From: Paraburkholderia caribensis
GTDB lineage: Bacteria > Pseudomonadota > Gammaproteobacteria > Burkholderiales > Burkholderiaceae
Length of the DNA stretch: 64,000 nucleotides
Direction: 5' to 3'
Assembly (NCBI RefSeq): GCF_002902945.1
Contig: NZ_CP026103.1
Span: 1,488,001 to 1,552,000, forward strand
A program made the translations under genes and the position numbers. The notes under the pieces were generated by a model that made no database searches, was not told the origin of the DNA, and worked only from the letters and a program-made list of their open reading frames with translations. Shown in pieces: positions 43,455 through 52,061 of this stretch; position 1 is the first letter of the stretch; the number at the start of each line of letters is the position of its first letter.

Positions 43455-43907
43455 ATGGCTATCAAGGGCGTGGAGATCGGACAGGAATTCAGGTTCGCCA
43501 AAACGGTGGGCGAAACCGATGTGACGCTGTTCGCGGGGCTGACGGGCGACTTCAGCGACACCCACATCAACGAGCAGTACATGCAGGAGAAGTCGTCGAT
43601 CGGCACGCGCATCGCGCATGGCGCGCTGCTGGTCGGCTACATGTCGACGGCGTCGACGATCAGCATTGCGCATGTGATCCATCGCAACGATCTCGAGGAA
43701 TTCCCGGTATCGGCGGGATACGACCGCATCCGTTTCATTCGTCCCGTGCTGTTGGGCGATACGGTCACGGTGATCTACCGGGTCGCCGAGATCGACGAGG
43801 AGAAGCGCCGCAGCACCGCGGACATGGAGGTCGTGAACCAGCGCGGCGAAGTCGTCGCGGCGGGGCGTCACATCATGAAGTGGGCAAAGAAGCTTTCATC
43901 GAAGTAA
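43455..43907 (+). CDS. MaoC-family (R)-enoyl-CoA hydratase-like protein
   Basis: 150 aa hot-dog-fold protein. The hydratase motif is clear: FAGLTGDFSDTHINEQYMQ with the catalytic Asp/His pair, then SSIGTRIAHGALLVGYMS. Adds or removes water on an enoyl-CoA. CAGGAG precedes ATG 43455. It is divergent from the CoA-transferase operon and followed by the LacI regulator, so it belongs to the same pathway, acting after CoA activation. Confidence 0.92.
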   Translation: MAIKGVEIGQEFRFAKTVGETDVTLFAGLTGDFSDTHINEQYMQEKSSIGTRIAHGALLVGYMSTASTISIAHVIHRNDLEEFPVSAGYDRIRFIRPVLLGDTVTVIYRVAEIDEEKRRSTADMEVVNQRGEVVAAGRHIMKWAKKLSSK

Positions 43908-44009
43908 GCGCGACCTGCGGTGCGCGCGGCCGCGCCGATGCGTTTGCCCAAGGAAGCCGCCGTTATAATTGCAGCGGAAAACTCTAAGGCAAACGCCAAG
44001 GCAAACCAT

Positions 44010-45089
44010 ATGGCAAAGGCTGCGCGCCCCACTCGACACGACCCGCCCGCCGAGCCATCCGTTTCGGTCCGGCCGGGCGCTGCAACGCTGCGTGAAGTCG
44101 CGGAACTGGCGTGCGTGTCGAAGGCCACGGTGTCACGCTTCATCAACTCGCCGGAGATCGTGTCGCCGAGCGTGCGCGAGCGGATACAGATCGCCATCGA
44201 TCATCTCGGCTGGGTGCCGCATGCCGCCGCGCGCGCACTCGCGACGCAGCGAACGGGCACGATCGGCGCCGTCGTGCCAACCCTTGCCAACGAGCATTTC
44301 GCCACGGCCATTCAGGTCCTGCAGGACGAACTGGAAGAAAAGGGCTATACGTTGCTGCTCGGCTGCTCCGAATACGACCTGCAGCGCGAATACCGGCAGG
44401 TTCGCAAGATGCTGGAGCGCGGTGTCGACGCGATCGCAGTAGTCGGCGAAGGCCACCACCCCGATCTCTATACGCTGCTCGACCAGCGCAACGTGCCGTG
44501 CGTCAGCACCTTCACTTTCGCCGCGAAGCAACGCTCGATCTGCGTCGGCGTGGACAACTATCGCGCGTTTTACGACGCGACGAACTATCTGCTCGGCCTC
44601 GGCCATCGGCGCATCGCGATGATCGCGCAAAACGCCAACACCAATGACCGCGCCGCCGCGCGTCGCGAAGGCGTGCGCGTGGCGCTGGCCGAGCACGGCA
44701 TCGCGATTCATCCCGCGCATATGGCCGAAGGTTTCTGGGGCGTTCAGGAAGGACGGCGGCTGTTCAGGCAGATCATGGCCGCGCCGATCGAAGCGCCGAC
44801 AGCGATCGTATGCGGCAACGGATCGTTCGCCACGGGCGCGATGCTGGAAGCAATGGCGGCCGGCTACGATGTGCCTGGCCATCTCAGCCTGATCGGCTTC
44901 GACGACTTTGAAGTGATGGCCGAACTGCCGATTCCGATCACGACCGTGCGCGTTCCGAGTGCGGAGATCGGCAGGCGCACGGCGGAACTGCTGATCGCAC
45001 AACTCAATGGCGAGAGCGATACGCGGAGCATCGAGTGTGAGGCGACCTTGATCGTGCGGCAGTCTTGTGCACGGCCGCGTTCTGACTGA
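44010..45089 (+). CDS. LacI-family transcriptional regulator
   Basis: About 359 aa. HTH: ATLREVAELACVSKATVSRFINSPEIVSPSVRERI, then the LacI hinge-like AARALATQRTGTIGAVVPT and a periplasmic-binding-type sensor domain. Starts about 100 bases after the MaoC gene. The two AACCGGTT palindromes in the nearby divergent promoter are fitting targets, making it the likely repressor of both arms. The start is uncertain; the frame opens at 43920 but the ATG at 44010 is closest to the HTH. Confidence 0.92.
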   Translation: MAKAARPTRHDPPAEPSVSVRPGAATLREVAELACVSKATVSRFINSPEIVSPSVRERIQIAIDHLGWVPHAAARALATQRTGTIGAVVPTLANEHFATAIQVLQDELEEKGYTLLLGCSEYDLQREYRQVRKMLERGVDAIAVVGEGHHPDLYTLLDQRNVPCVSTFTFAAKQRSICVGVDNYRAFYDATNYLLGLGHRRIAMIAQNANTNDRAAARREGVRVALAEHGIAIHPAHMAEGFWGVQEGRRLFRQIMAAPIEAPTAIVCGNGSFATGAMLEAMAAGYDVPGHLSLIGFDDFEVMAELPIPITTVRVPSAEIGRRTAELLIAQLNGESDTRSIECEATLIVRQSCARPRSD

Positions 45090-45152
45090 ACGGGCGCTGG
45101 AGGCAGGCGGCAAGGTCGCCGCCGCTGACGCGGGCCCGACGCAGCCGGCCAG

Positions 45153-45560
45153 TCAATACCACCAGCCCGGCCCGGGACCCGGACGCCACATGCTCCAGTT
45201 CCACGCCGCATTCTCATTCATCTCCGCATTCATCCGTTCCTGATCGATGAACTGTTGCTGGAGCTGTTCGCGCTTGTAGTTGTCCCACGCCGTTTCGTCG
45301 CCGACATACAGGCAGCCGCACACGTATGGGTCGGCGTAGAGAAAGACCGGCTTGCCGTCCTTGAACTTCTGCACGACGCGATTGGGCGGCAAGGTCTGCA
45401 GTTGCAAGCGCTGCGCGTCCGTCGTCACGGGGACGATATGGAAGCCCGCCGCCGACAGCAGGTCGTTTTTCTCGTTAGCGCGTTCGACGGGCGAGGCACA
45501 TCCGGCGATCAGAACGCTCATGCTTATTGCTATCAAACCCGTGACCAATGGGTGTTTCAT
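45153..45560 (-). CDS. Hypothetical lipoprotein
   Basis: 135 aa. Signal peptide with a canonical lipobox (ISMSVLIAGC). The mature part has a CGCLYVGDETAWDNYKREQ stretch and ends in a Trp/Pro/Gly-rich tail (WNWSMWRPGPGPGWWY). AGAGGA lies before the ATG at 45560. Similar small lipoproteins are common in Burkholderia, with no known function. Converges with the LacI gene. Confidence 0.8.
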   Translation of the reverse strand: MKHPLVTGLIAISMSVLIAGCASPVERANEKNDLLSAAGFHIVPVTTDAQRLQLQTLPPNRVVQKFKDGKPVFLYADPYVCGCLYVGDETAWDNYKREQLQQQFIDQERMNAEMNENAAWNWSMWRPGPGPGWWY

Positions 45561-45873
45561 CGTCGTCCTCTGGAAGTAGGCGGTGCGTTTCAAGGATCAC
45601 GCACATGGCACGAAGTCTGGGCGCTAAAACTTAGGCAAAAATGACAGCCGTGCTGCGTGGCCCGGCACGCCAGAACCAGTGCGTCGATGAACGCCTGCTG
45701 TCGGCTGCAATCCGCAATGCGCAGGCGATATGGCAGCGCACCTGCGAATCCGTCAAATGACGGCAAATCGTGCCGACGTGGGCGGCACGCACGTCCGCAT
45801 CGTCCGACAGACGGGCGGCGGCCCCGCTCGCCCACCCTCGCAAGTCGCGCGTGCAAGCGCTCTTCCCCGCGCA

Positions 45874-45915
45874 GTAGTTGCCGCCCAGTAGTTGCAGCCC
45901 TGTAGTTGCCGCGAA
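45874..45915. repeat. Three tandem copies of a 14-bp repeat
   Basis: GTAGTTGCCGCCCA, GTAGTTGCAGCCCT and GTAGTTGCCGCGAA follow directly on one another, just beyond the 3' end of the 45933-47294 gene. The rest of the 45561-45932 gap contains nothing recognisable apart from the promoter region of the lipoprotein. Confidence 0.8.
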
Positions 45916-45932
45916 ACACAGACGACACGCAA

Positions 45933-47294
45933 TCACAGCGACGGATCAAGCGGCGTGATGCGGGCAAGCATCAGCGTATATTCCTCCGCGGCAATCTGGC
46001 GGAACTTCATGTCGATCACGGCCATGCGCTGTTCGTCGGCGGTATCGGGAAAGAGCCGTTGCGCGGCATCCTTCAACACGATGTCGGGATGCACGATGCA
46101 CGGCAGATCTTTCGATGCCGTCGAATCCAGCGCCTTCACCAGCAGATAGACGGGCACGACGTCCGCCAGCCCGACGGGCACCAGCTTCGTCGCCGCATCG
46201 CCGAAATGGCGCCGCACGATCGCCTGCGAGCCAAGGCGCAGCATGTAGCGAAACGGCATGCCCGTGCGGATCGACAGCAGCACGGGGTCGACGGCTGCCA
46301 CCTGCTCGACGGAGTTGATGCCTTCCGCCTCGAAGGTCGCGACGATCGGCAACGTCACGCCTTCGAGCGTGATGAGCCGGTCGGGCGCATTCTCCGTCTT
46401 GTCGGCTTCGGTGATCTGCGGAAAGCCGAAGCGGCGGATCAGTTTGAGCAGCGCATCGACGGGAAAGGTGCCGAGCGCGAAGGCCATCGCCGCGCGCGCG
46501 CCGTCGGACTGCGTCGCATTGTTGATGACGAGCGCGAGCGGAATCGCGAGAAAGAGGCGCAGCGCGTACCAGTAGACATCGGCGACGTTGAGCGACTTGC
46601 GGCGGATAGAGAGCACGGAATCGCTCACGACGAACATGAACGAGCCCGCGAACGACGCCATCAGCACGCGCTGGCTGATGCCATAGATGCAGCCGGAAGA
46701 TTCGCTCGTCGCGCATGGCCTCACGTCGAAAAAGCTCGTGCCGACCAGTCCCGCCGCCGCGTAGACGATGGCCAGCAGGATGAACACGGCGGGCACGAAG
46801 GGCACGAGGCCGTACTGCTCGTGGTAGACGCGCGCGAACAGGCGCTCGCAGATGTCGAGCCGCTCGTCAGCCACGCGCTGCCAGTGTCCCGCCGCAGGGC
46901 GCGGCTCGGGCGGCGAGCACGGCAGCGCGCCGGCATCCTCCAGCGCGTAGATGAGCCGCTGCGACCAGAAGCGCTGCAGATACGCCGAAAGGGCACTGCC
47001 CTTCAGGCTGTTTTGAAACTCGCGATAGCGCGTGAACCAGATCAGGCTCAGAAAGACGATGAGCGGCGCGCCGACCATGATCGTCGTGAATGCCGCGAGC
47101 GTGACGGCGAGTTCGAACGATGCGGCCTCCGCCTTCACGACGTAATGGATGAATGCCGCGCCCGCGAGGTTGATCGCGAGGAGGCCCACACTCAGCATGA
47201 TCGCGCGACGCGGGCCGGTGAGGTGGCTTTCGGTGAGGGGGCTGGGTTTGCGGGAGGTGCCCGATACCGGTACGGCTAAGGTCGTGGTGGACAT
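45933..47294 (-). CDS. Large hypothetical membrane protein
   Basis: 453 aa from ATG 47294 with GAGGAG upstream. Helices are predicted near 30-50, 65-90, a pair around 165-185, 205-225 and 240-260 (for example FVPAVFILLAIVYAAAGLVG, VLMASFAGSFMFVVSDSVL, ALRLFLAIPLALVINN). The C-terminal 170 residues are soluble and resemble a helix-hairpin-helix-like region (ITLEGVTLPIVATFEAEGINSVEQVAAVDPVLLSIRTG), as in DNA-binding or sensor proteins. No named family recognised. Confidence 0.78.
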   Translation of the reverse strand: MSTTTLAVPVSGTSRKPSPLTESHLTGPRRAIMLSVGLLAINLAGAAFIHYVVKAEAASFELAVTLAAFTTIMVGAPLIVFLSLIWFTRYREFQNSLKGSALSAYLQRFWSQRLIYALEDAGALPCSPPEPRPAAGHWQRVADERLDICERLFARVYHEQYGLVPFVPAVFILLAIVYAAAGLVGTSFFDVRPCATSESSGCIYGISQRVLMASFAGSFMFVVSDSVLSIRRKSLNVADVYWYALRLFLAIPLALVINNATQSDGARAAMAFALGTFPVDALLKLIRRFGFPQITEADKTENAPDRLITLEGVTLPIVATFEAEGINSVEQVAAVDPVLLSIRTGMPFRYMLRLGSQAIVRRHFGDAATKLVPVGLADVVPVYLLVKALDSTASKDLPCIVHPDIVLKDAAQRLFPDTADEQRMAVIDMKFRQIAAEEYTLMLARITPLDPSL

Positions 47295-47688
47295 GGTGCG
47301 TCTCCTCGATTGCTCACGACAAACTGCTCTGTGCAACGGTTTGCTCGTTACTCAGCGATACAACATTTCATCCTGGCACATTCGCCGGGACTCAAAGGTG
47401 CATCGCCTGCAATCAGATGCGAGCGAATGTGTCGAAGACCACATTCGCCGCCCTACCCAGCTGGCGCGCGGGAAAATACCTGCTAAAACCCAAGACAAGA
47501 CCCGCCTCGCGCGCGGAATGGTCAGCGGTGCATCCATGCATCGTGCCGGCCTCTCGCCCGATCCTGCTCTTCATCGGCCTCTTCACTAAAACAGCCTCAT
47601 CACTCCACCGGCCCTGTCGCATCCGTTCGCATTCGCGCCATGCGTGCGGTGCAACCCTGATCCGATCTCTCTCGATATGGAGTACCAC
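47295..47688. other. Intergenic stretch between divergent genes
   Basis: 394 bases with no credible gene; the open frames crossing it lack ribosome sites and overlap the GH19 gene in another phase. It should hold promoters for the leftward membrane protein and the rightward GH19 enzyme. Confidence 0.4.
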
Positions 47689-48369
47689 ATGGACTCAATC
47701 ACGTTCATGGCTGCGACGGGCAGCACCCAGGCGAATGCCGCGCTGTGGCTCGGCGCCCTGCAAGCCGCGATGGACCGCTTCCAGATCAACACGCCCCCGC
47801 GCAGGGCCGCCTTTCTGGCACAAGTCGCGTTTGAAAGCGGCCGCTTTCCGCCTCCACCTGTAGCGGAAAACTTCAATTACTCGGTGGAAGGCCTGCGGGC
47901 GACGTTCCGCTCGCTGACGGCCGCACAATGCGCGAGCCTTGGGCGTCAACCCGGCGAGGCGCGCGTGCCGCCCCAGCGCCAGCAGCAGATCGCCAACCTC
48001 GTCTATGGCGGCCGCTACGGCAATGGCCCCGCCGCGACGGGCGACGGCTGGAAGTATCGCGGCTCGGGCCTGATCCAGTTGACGTTCAAGGACAACTTCG
48101 CCCGCGCCGGTCAGGCGATCGGCGCCGATCTCGCCGGCAATCCGGACCTCGTGCGCAACGACCCCGCCACCGCGGCGCTGGTGTCCGCGTGGTACTGGCA
48201 ATCGCACGGCTGCAACGAACTCGCCGACGCTAACAAGTTCACCGCGATCACGGCGCAGATCAATCCGGCGCACGCGGGCGAGACGGGCCGGCTGGAAGCG
48301 TTCCAGCTCGCGAACAACGCGCTCAATGTATCGCCTGCTGCTGGAGCCGGCGGCACAGCCGTCGCGTAA
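47689..48369 (+). CDS. Glycoside hydrolase family 19 (chitinase / lysozyme-like)
   Basis: 226 aa. The catalytic glutamate is likely E49 in AFLAQVAFESGRF; YRGSGLIQLTFKDNFARAG and LVSAWYWQSHGCNELAD are GH19 hallmarks. It cleaves chitin-like or peptidoglycan beta-1,4 links. There is no signal peptide, as in phage endolysins and T6SS or tailocin-associated lysozymes of this family. GGAG stands six bases before the ATG. No phage or holin genes lie nearby, so it appears as an isolated lytic gene. Confidence 0.9.
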   Translation: MDSITFMAATGSTQANAALWLGALQAAMDRFQINTPPRRAAFLAQVAFESGRFPPPPVAENFNYSVEGLRATFRSLTAAQCASLGRQPGEARVPPQRQQQIANLVYGGRYGNGPAATGDGWKYRGSGLIQLTFKDNFARAGQAIGADLAGNPDLVRNDPATAALVSAWYWQSHGCNELADANKFTAITAQINPAHAGETGRLEAFQLANNALNVSPAAGAGGTAVA

Positions 48370-48382
48370 GGCCCTGAAGACG

Positions 48383-48434
48383 GCGGCGAGTCTCATGATC
48401 ATGCCGACGCATGGGCATGAGTGAACTCGCCGTC
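48383..48434. terminator. Imperfect stem-loop after the GH19 gene
   Basis: GGCGAGT...ACTCGCC with an inner CTCATG...CATGAG forms a long bulged hairpin 14 bases beyond the GH19 stop, between two convergent genes. No T-run is present. Confidence 0.35.
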
Positions 48435-48543
48435 GCCGACGTTGAACACGCGGTGGCCGTATTTGAAGTGATTGCAGATTTCGCTGATTCAGTAGCCGTC
48501 ACGCCGGCCGTGTCGCCCTTGCAGGCAGGATGGCGACACTGCA

Positions 48544-49563
48544 TCAGGGCAGTCCCGTATCCGGCGTGAAGCGTCGTGCGTACTCTCTCGGACTCACCCC
48601 CATCCGCCGCGTGAAAGCCTTTCTCAGCACCTCGCCGCTGCCGTAGCCGCACCGGCGCGCTATCTCTTCTATCGATCGCTCACCGAGTTCGAGCGCCCGC
48701 CGAATGGCTTCGAGCCGCATATCTTCGACGTACTTCGCGGGCGTCGTCTTCAATTCACGCTGGAACATGCGGATGAGGGTTCTCACGCTCGTCGATGCCC
48801 GGTCCGCCAGCATGTCGGTCGTGAGGTCCGTGTGCAGATGCTCACTGATCCACAGGCACAGATCGTCGATGCTCGAGCCCGATACGCGCTGCGATTGAAG
48901 GGCGACGCTAAACTGCGCCTGCCCGCCGGGACGCCGCAGAAACAGCACCAGGTTTCTGGCGATCTCCAACGCCGCGTCATTGCCCAGGTCCTCACCGACC
49001 AGAGCCAGTGCGAGATCGATTCCCGCCGATACTCCCGCCGACGTGTACAGGTTGCCGTCCTTGACCCAGATCGGATCGGGGTCGACCTGCACGTCCGGAT
49101 AACGCTCGGCAAGGTGCTGCGTCCTCCGCCAATGCGTCGTCGCCCTGCGACCGTCCAGCAGCCCCGCTTCCGCCAGCGCAAATGCGCCGACGCAAATCGA
49201 GCACACGCGACGCGCACTGCCCGCACGCTTGCGGATCCAGCCTATGGCTGTCTTGTCGAAGCGATCGACCGAATTAAAGCCGGTCGTCACGATCAATGTG
49301 TCGATTGGCCGGTTTGCGCGACGCTCTGTTTCGAGCGTCCGGTGGCCCTTGAGTCCGATACCTGTTTCGCTTGCCAGATGAACATCGGGACCCGCGCAAA
49401 CCAGTTCCAGTAGATACGGAGCCGGCCCGCCTGCGTGCAACTGGTTTGCTGATGCGAACACTTCGGCAGGACCGATTACGTCGAGCGCGTCGACAGGCGG
49501 CAAACCGAGTATCACAACGCGCCTTTGCGTCGAACCCGACAGCGGACGGGATGCTTTCTTCAT
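48544..49563 (-). CDS. GlxA-type AraC regulator with DJ-1/PfpI domain
   Basis: 339 aa from ATG 49563. N-terminal DJ-1/PfpI domain: VVILGLPPVDALDVIGPAEVFASA and the elbow VCSICVGAFALAEAGLLDG with a cysteine. C-terminal HTH: DMLADRASTSVRTLIRMFQ and IEEIARRCGYGSGEVLRKAFTRRMGVSPREYARRF, the standard end for this group. It is divergent from an HD-domain gene, with two inverted repeats between, and probably controls it. Confidence 0.92.
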   Translation of the reverse strand: MKKASRPLSGSTQRRVVILGLPPVDALDVIGPAEVFASANQLHAGGPAPYLLELVCAGPDVHLASETGIGLKGHRTLETERRANRPIDTLIVTTGFNSVDRFDKTAIGWIRKRAGSARRVCSICVGAFALAEAGLLDGRRATTHWRRTQHLAERYPDVQVDPDPIWVKDGNLYTSAGVSAGIDLALALVGEDLGNDAALEIARNLVLFLRRPGGQAQFSVALQSQRVSGSSIDDLCLWISEHLHTDLTTDMLADRASTSVRTLIRMFQRELKTTPAKYVEDMRLEAIRRALELGERSIEEIARRCGYGSGEVLRKAFTRRMGVSPREYARRFTPDTGLP

Positions 49564-49594
49564 CTGCAGGTCCTGTGAGAACACGTCGCATCCA

Positions 49595-49637
49595 TTTTGG
49601 CACGAATCGTCCAAAAACAGTCATGTACGACACATGA
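49595..49637. promoter_or_regulatory. Two inverted repeats in the GlxA/HD divergent region
   Basis: TTTTGG at 49595-49600 and CCAAAA at 49611-49616 flank inner ACG/CGT arms, and TCATGT-N5-ACATGA spans 49621-49637. Both lie between the divergent starts and suit AraC-type regulator binding. Confidence 0.45.
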
Positions 49638-49683
49638 CACGTTTATACACTCGATGGCCAAACTCGACATTGGCGGAGGCCAC

Positions 49684-50325
49684 ATGAGCACCATCGTTAC
49701 CATCGGAGGAATCAGCCCGCCCGATTCCAGCTTCACCCGTCAGGCAAGCTCGCTCGTCGAACGCGTTCACTCGGGCGCGCTGCTGAACCATGTGCACCGA
49801 ACGTGGTGGTTCGCCGAATTCCTCGGTAGAACCCGCGGTTTGAAATACGACCGTGAAGCCGTCTACCTTGCATCCCTGCTTCACGATCTTGGCCTCACAA
49901 GCGCATTCGCCGCCGATCAGCGCTTCGAGGTCGACAGCGCCGAAGCCGCCAGCCTGTTCCTGACGTCGAACGGCTACCCGGAACAAAAGGCCGAACTCGT
50001 GTGGGACGCGATCGCGCTGCATTCCAGCGCAGGCATCGCCGAGCGCAAGCAGCCGGAAATCGCCCTGGTCTACATGGGCGCTCATGTGGACGTCTTCGGA
50101 CTGCGGCTGGATGAAATCACGCCGTCGTTCGTCGACGATGTGCTGACGCTGTAGCCGCGCGCCGGCTTCAAGGCGGCCTTTGCCGAAGCGCTGGCGGAGG
50201 TTGTCAGGAAGAAGCCCCACACGGCGCCCGGTACGGGCCTGGTCGATATCGGGCGTCGGCACGTACATGGTTTCGACTGCGCGAACGTCTGCGACCTGAT
50301 CGATCACGCGCCGTTCGAAAGCTGA
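49684..50325 (+). pseudogene. HD-domain hydrolase (cyanamide-hydratase-like) interrupted by an amber codon
   Basis: Full frame of 213 codons from ATG 49684 to TGA 50323, broken by one in-frame TAG at 50152-50154. The first 156 residues hold the HD metal site: HVHRTWWFAEFLG (H36, H38) and ASLLHDLGL (H67, D68), and the helix ALHSSAGIAERKQPEI. The 56 codons after the TAG continue the family pattern: RAGFKAAFAEALAEVV, then VDIGRRHVHGF and CDLIDHAPF, which matches the usual C-terminus. So the stop is a recent nonsense mutation (or is read through), leaving a protein without its last helices. Divergent from a GlxA regulator. Confidence 0.82.
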
Positions 50326-50364
50326 AACGCAGTGTTGCAGCAAAGATTCGTTGACTCTTATTTA

Positions 50365-50380
50365 GATGATGACTATCATC
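50365..50380. promoter_or_regulatory. TetR operator candidate
   Basis: GATGAT-GACT-ATCATC is a perfect 6-4-6 palindrome 32 bases before the TetR start. Palindromes built on ATGAT/ATCAT are frequent in front of this TetR type; autoregulation is the likely role. Confidence 0.65.
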
Positions 50381-50411
50381 CAAATCATCGAATCGCGGAG
50401 TGCAGCAAATC

Positions 50412-50984
50412 ATGCGGAAGTCCAGAGAAGAATCGGCTGACACACGTCGGCGGATCGTCGAAGTCGCCAGCCGGAAATTCAGAACCGACGGCATTCAGGC
50501 AACCGGACTTGCCGCCCTGATGTCCGAGGCGGGACTGTCGCATGGCGGGTTTTACCGGCATTTCGAATCGAAAGATGAACTGGTCGCCCAAGCCTGCGAA
50601 TCGGGACTGGCGGCGATCATCGGAAAACTCGAAGCAGCGGCGAGCGGATGCGAAGGCAAGGCAGGTTTCAAAGCCATCGTTGACGCGTATGTGTCGTCGT
50701 CGCATCGGGACGCGCCCGCGGACGGCTGTCCTCTCGCCGCGATGGGCAGCGAGCTGGCGCGTGCGGACGAACAGACTCGCGCGGTCGCGTCGCGCGGATT
50801 TGCCGATCTCGTCGAGGTCCTGGCAAAACGAAGCGGACGGCGGCGACGCGAGGCGGCAAGGTCGGAGGCCGTCTTTGCGCTGTCGGCAATGATCGGCGCG
50901 ATCACGATGGCCCGCATCACAGACGACCCCGACGCAGCGGCGGCGATCCTCCAGGACGTCAGGCAACACCTCGAAGCAATGTAA
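50412..50984 (+). CDS. TetR-family transcriptional regulator
   Basis: 190 aa. HTH: RRRIVEVASRKFRTDGIQATGLAALMSEAGLSHGGFYRHFESKDEL, the type common near oxidoreductases. A ligand domain follows, with DGCPLAAMGSELARAD. ATG 50412 is preferred to a GTG four codons earlier. The palindrome just upstream and the NmrA-like gene 126 bases downstream suggest it represses itself and that gene. Confidence 0.93.
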   Translation: MRKSREESADTRRRIVEVASRKFRTDGIQATGLAALMSEAGLSHGGFYRHFESKDELVAQACESGLAAIIGKLEAAASGCEGKAGFKAIVDAYVSSSHRDAPADGCPLAAMGSELARADEQTRAVASRGFADLVEVLAKRSGRRRREAARSEAVFALSAMIGAITMARITDDPDAAAAILQDVRQHLEAM

Positions 50985-51110
50985 GCGATACAGGTCGTTG
51001 GAGCCGATCGTTAAGCGCACGCATCAAAATGTGTATATGCACTTCAAAGATTCTGAAGCATCCCCTGCACTCTCGATGAGTGTTCAAACCGTTAGATTGG
51101 AGAGTTCATC

Positions 51111-51992
51111 ATGAAGCAACGCAAATACCTCATTACTGGCGCGACCGGCAAAACGGGCGTCCACACCATTCGTCATCTTCTGAATGACGGGCATGCCGTA
51201 CGCGCCTTCGTACACCGCGAAGACGAACGCAGCGAGGCGCTGCGCAATCAGGGCGCTGAAATCGTCGTTGGCGATCTTCTCGAACATGACGACGTGATAC
51301 GTGCCATGGAAGGCGTGACGGGCGCCTATCTGTGCTATCCCGTGCGTCCGGGCTTTATCCAGGCGACCGCTTATTTCGCGGATGCAGCGCGCCGCGCGGG
51401 TGTCGAGGTGATCGTGGAGATGTCGCAGATTTCCGCGCGGGAAGATTCGAAGAGTCATGCCGCGCGCGATCACTGGATCGCGGAACGCGTGATCGACTGG
51501 TCAGGCGTGCCCGCCGTGCACATTCGCCCGACGTTCTTCTCCGAATGGCTCGTCTTCCCGTGGGTGCGCGATCAGATCGTGCAGGAAGGCAAAATCACGC
51601 TGCCGTATGGCAACGGACGTCACGCGCCGATTTCCGGGGAAGACCAGGCCCGGCTGATCGCGGCCGTGCTCACGAACCCGTCGGCGCACATCGGCAAGAC
51701 CTATCCGCTGCTTGGACCGGTCGAGATGAACCAGCAGGAAATCGCCAATGAAATCGGCAAGGTTCTGGGTCGCGAGATCACATACAACCCGTCGACGATC
51801 GAACAGTACCGCGAGCATCTCGAGAAATACGACTTGCCGGAGTTCATGATCCAGCACTTTCTTGCCATCGCCATCGATTACCAGAACGGTATTTTTTCGG
51901 GCGAGGACGGTGTGATTGGCGAGATCACTGGGCAGGCGCCCCAAACTGTCAGCGACTTCGTGAAAGCGCACCGCCACGTTTTCGAGCAGTAA
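51111..51992 (+). CDS. NmrA-like / atypical SDR NAD(P)-binding protein
   Basis: 293 aa. Rossmann start KYLITGATGKTGVHTIRHLL (GATGKTG), VVGDLLEHDDVIRAMEGVTGAY. Atypical SDRs of the NmrA/HSCARG/azoreductase-like group bind NAD(P)(H) and act as reductases or redox sensors; the usual YxxxK pair is not evident, which fits the sensor or quinone-reductase type. Downstream of TetR and probably its target. Confidence 0.9.
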   Translation: MKQRKYLITGATGKTGVHTIRHLLNDGHAVRAFVHREDERSEALRNQGAEIVVGDLLEHDDVIRAMEGVTGAYLCYPVRPGFIQATAYFADAARRAGVEVIVEMSQISAREDSKSHAARDHWIAERVIDWSGVPAVHIRPTFFSEWLVFPWVRDQIVQEGKITLPYGNGRHAPISGEDQARLIAAVLTNPSAHIGKTYPLLGPVEMNQQEIANEIGKVLGREITYNPSTIEQYREHLEKYDLPEFMIQHFLAIAIDYQNGIFSGEDGVIGEITGQAPQTVSDFVKAHRHVFEQ

Positions 51993-52061
51993 CCCGTGAC
52001 GGAGGATGCGGCTCGTACTGTCGAGCCGCGTTCTGCGCAAACGCATTGGCTCACGCAGTCG

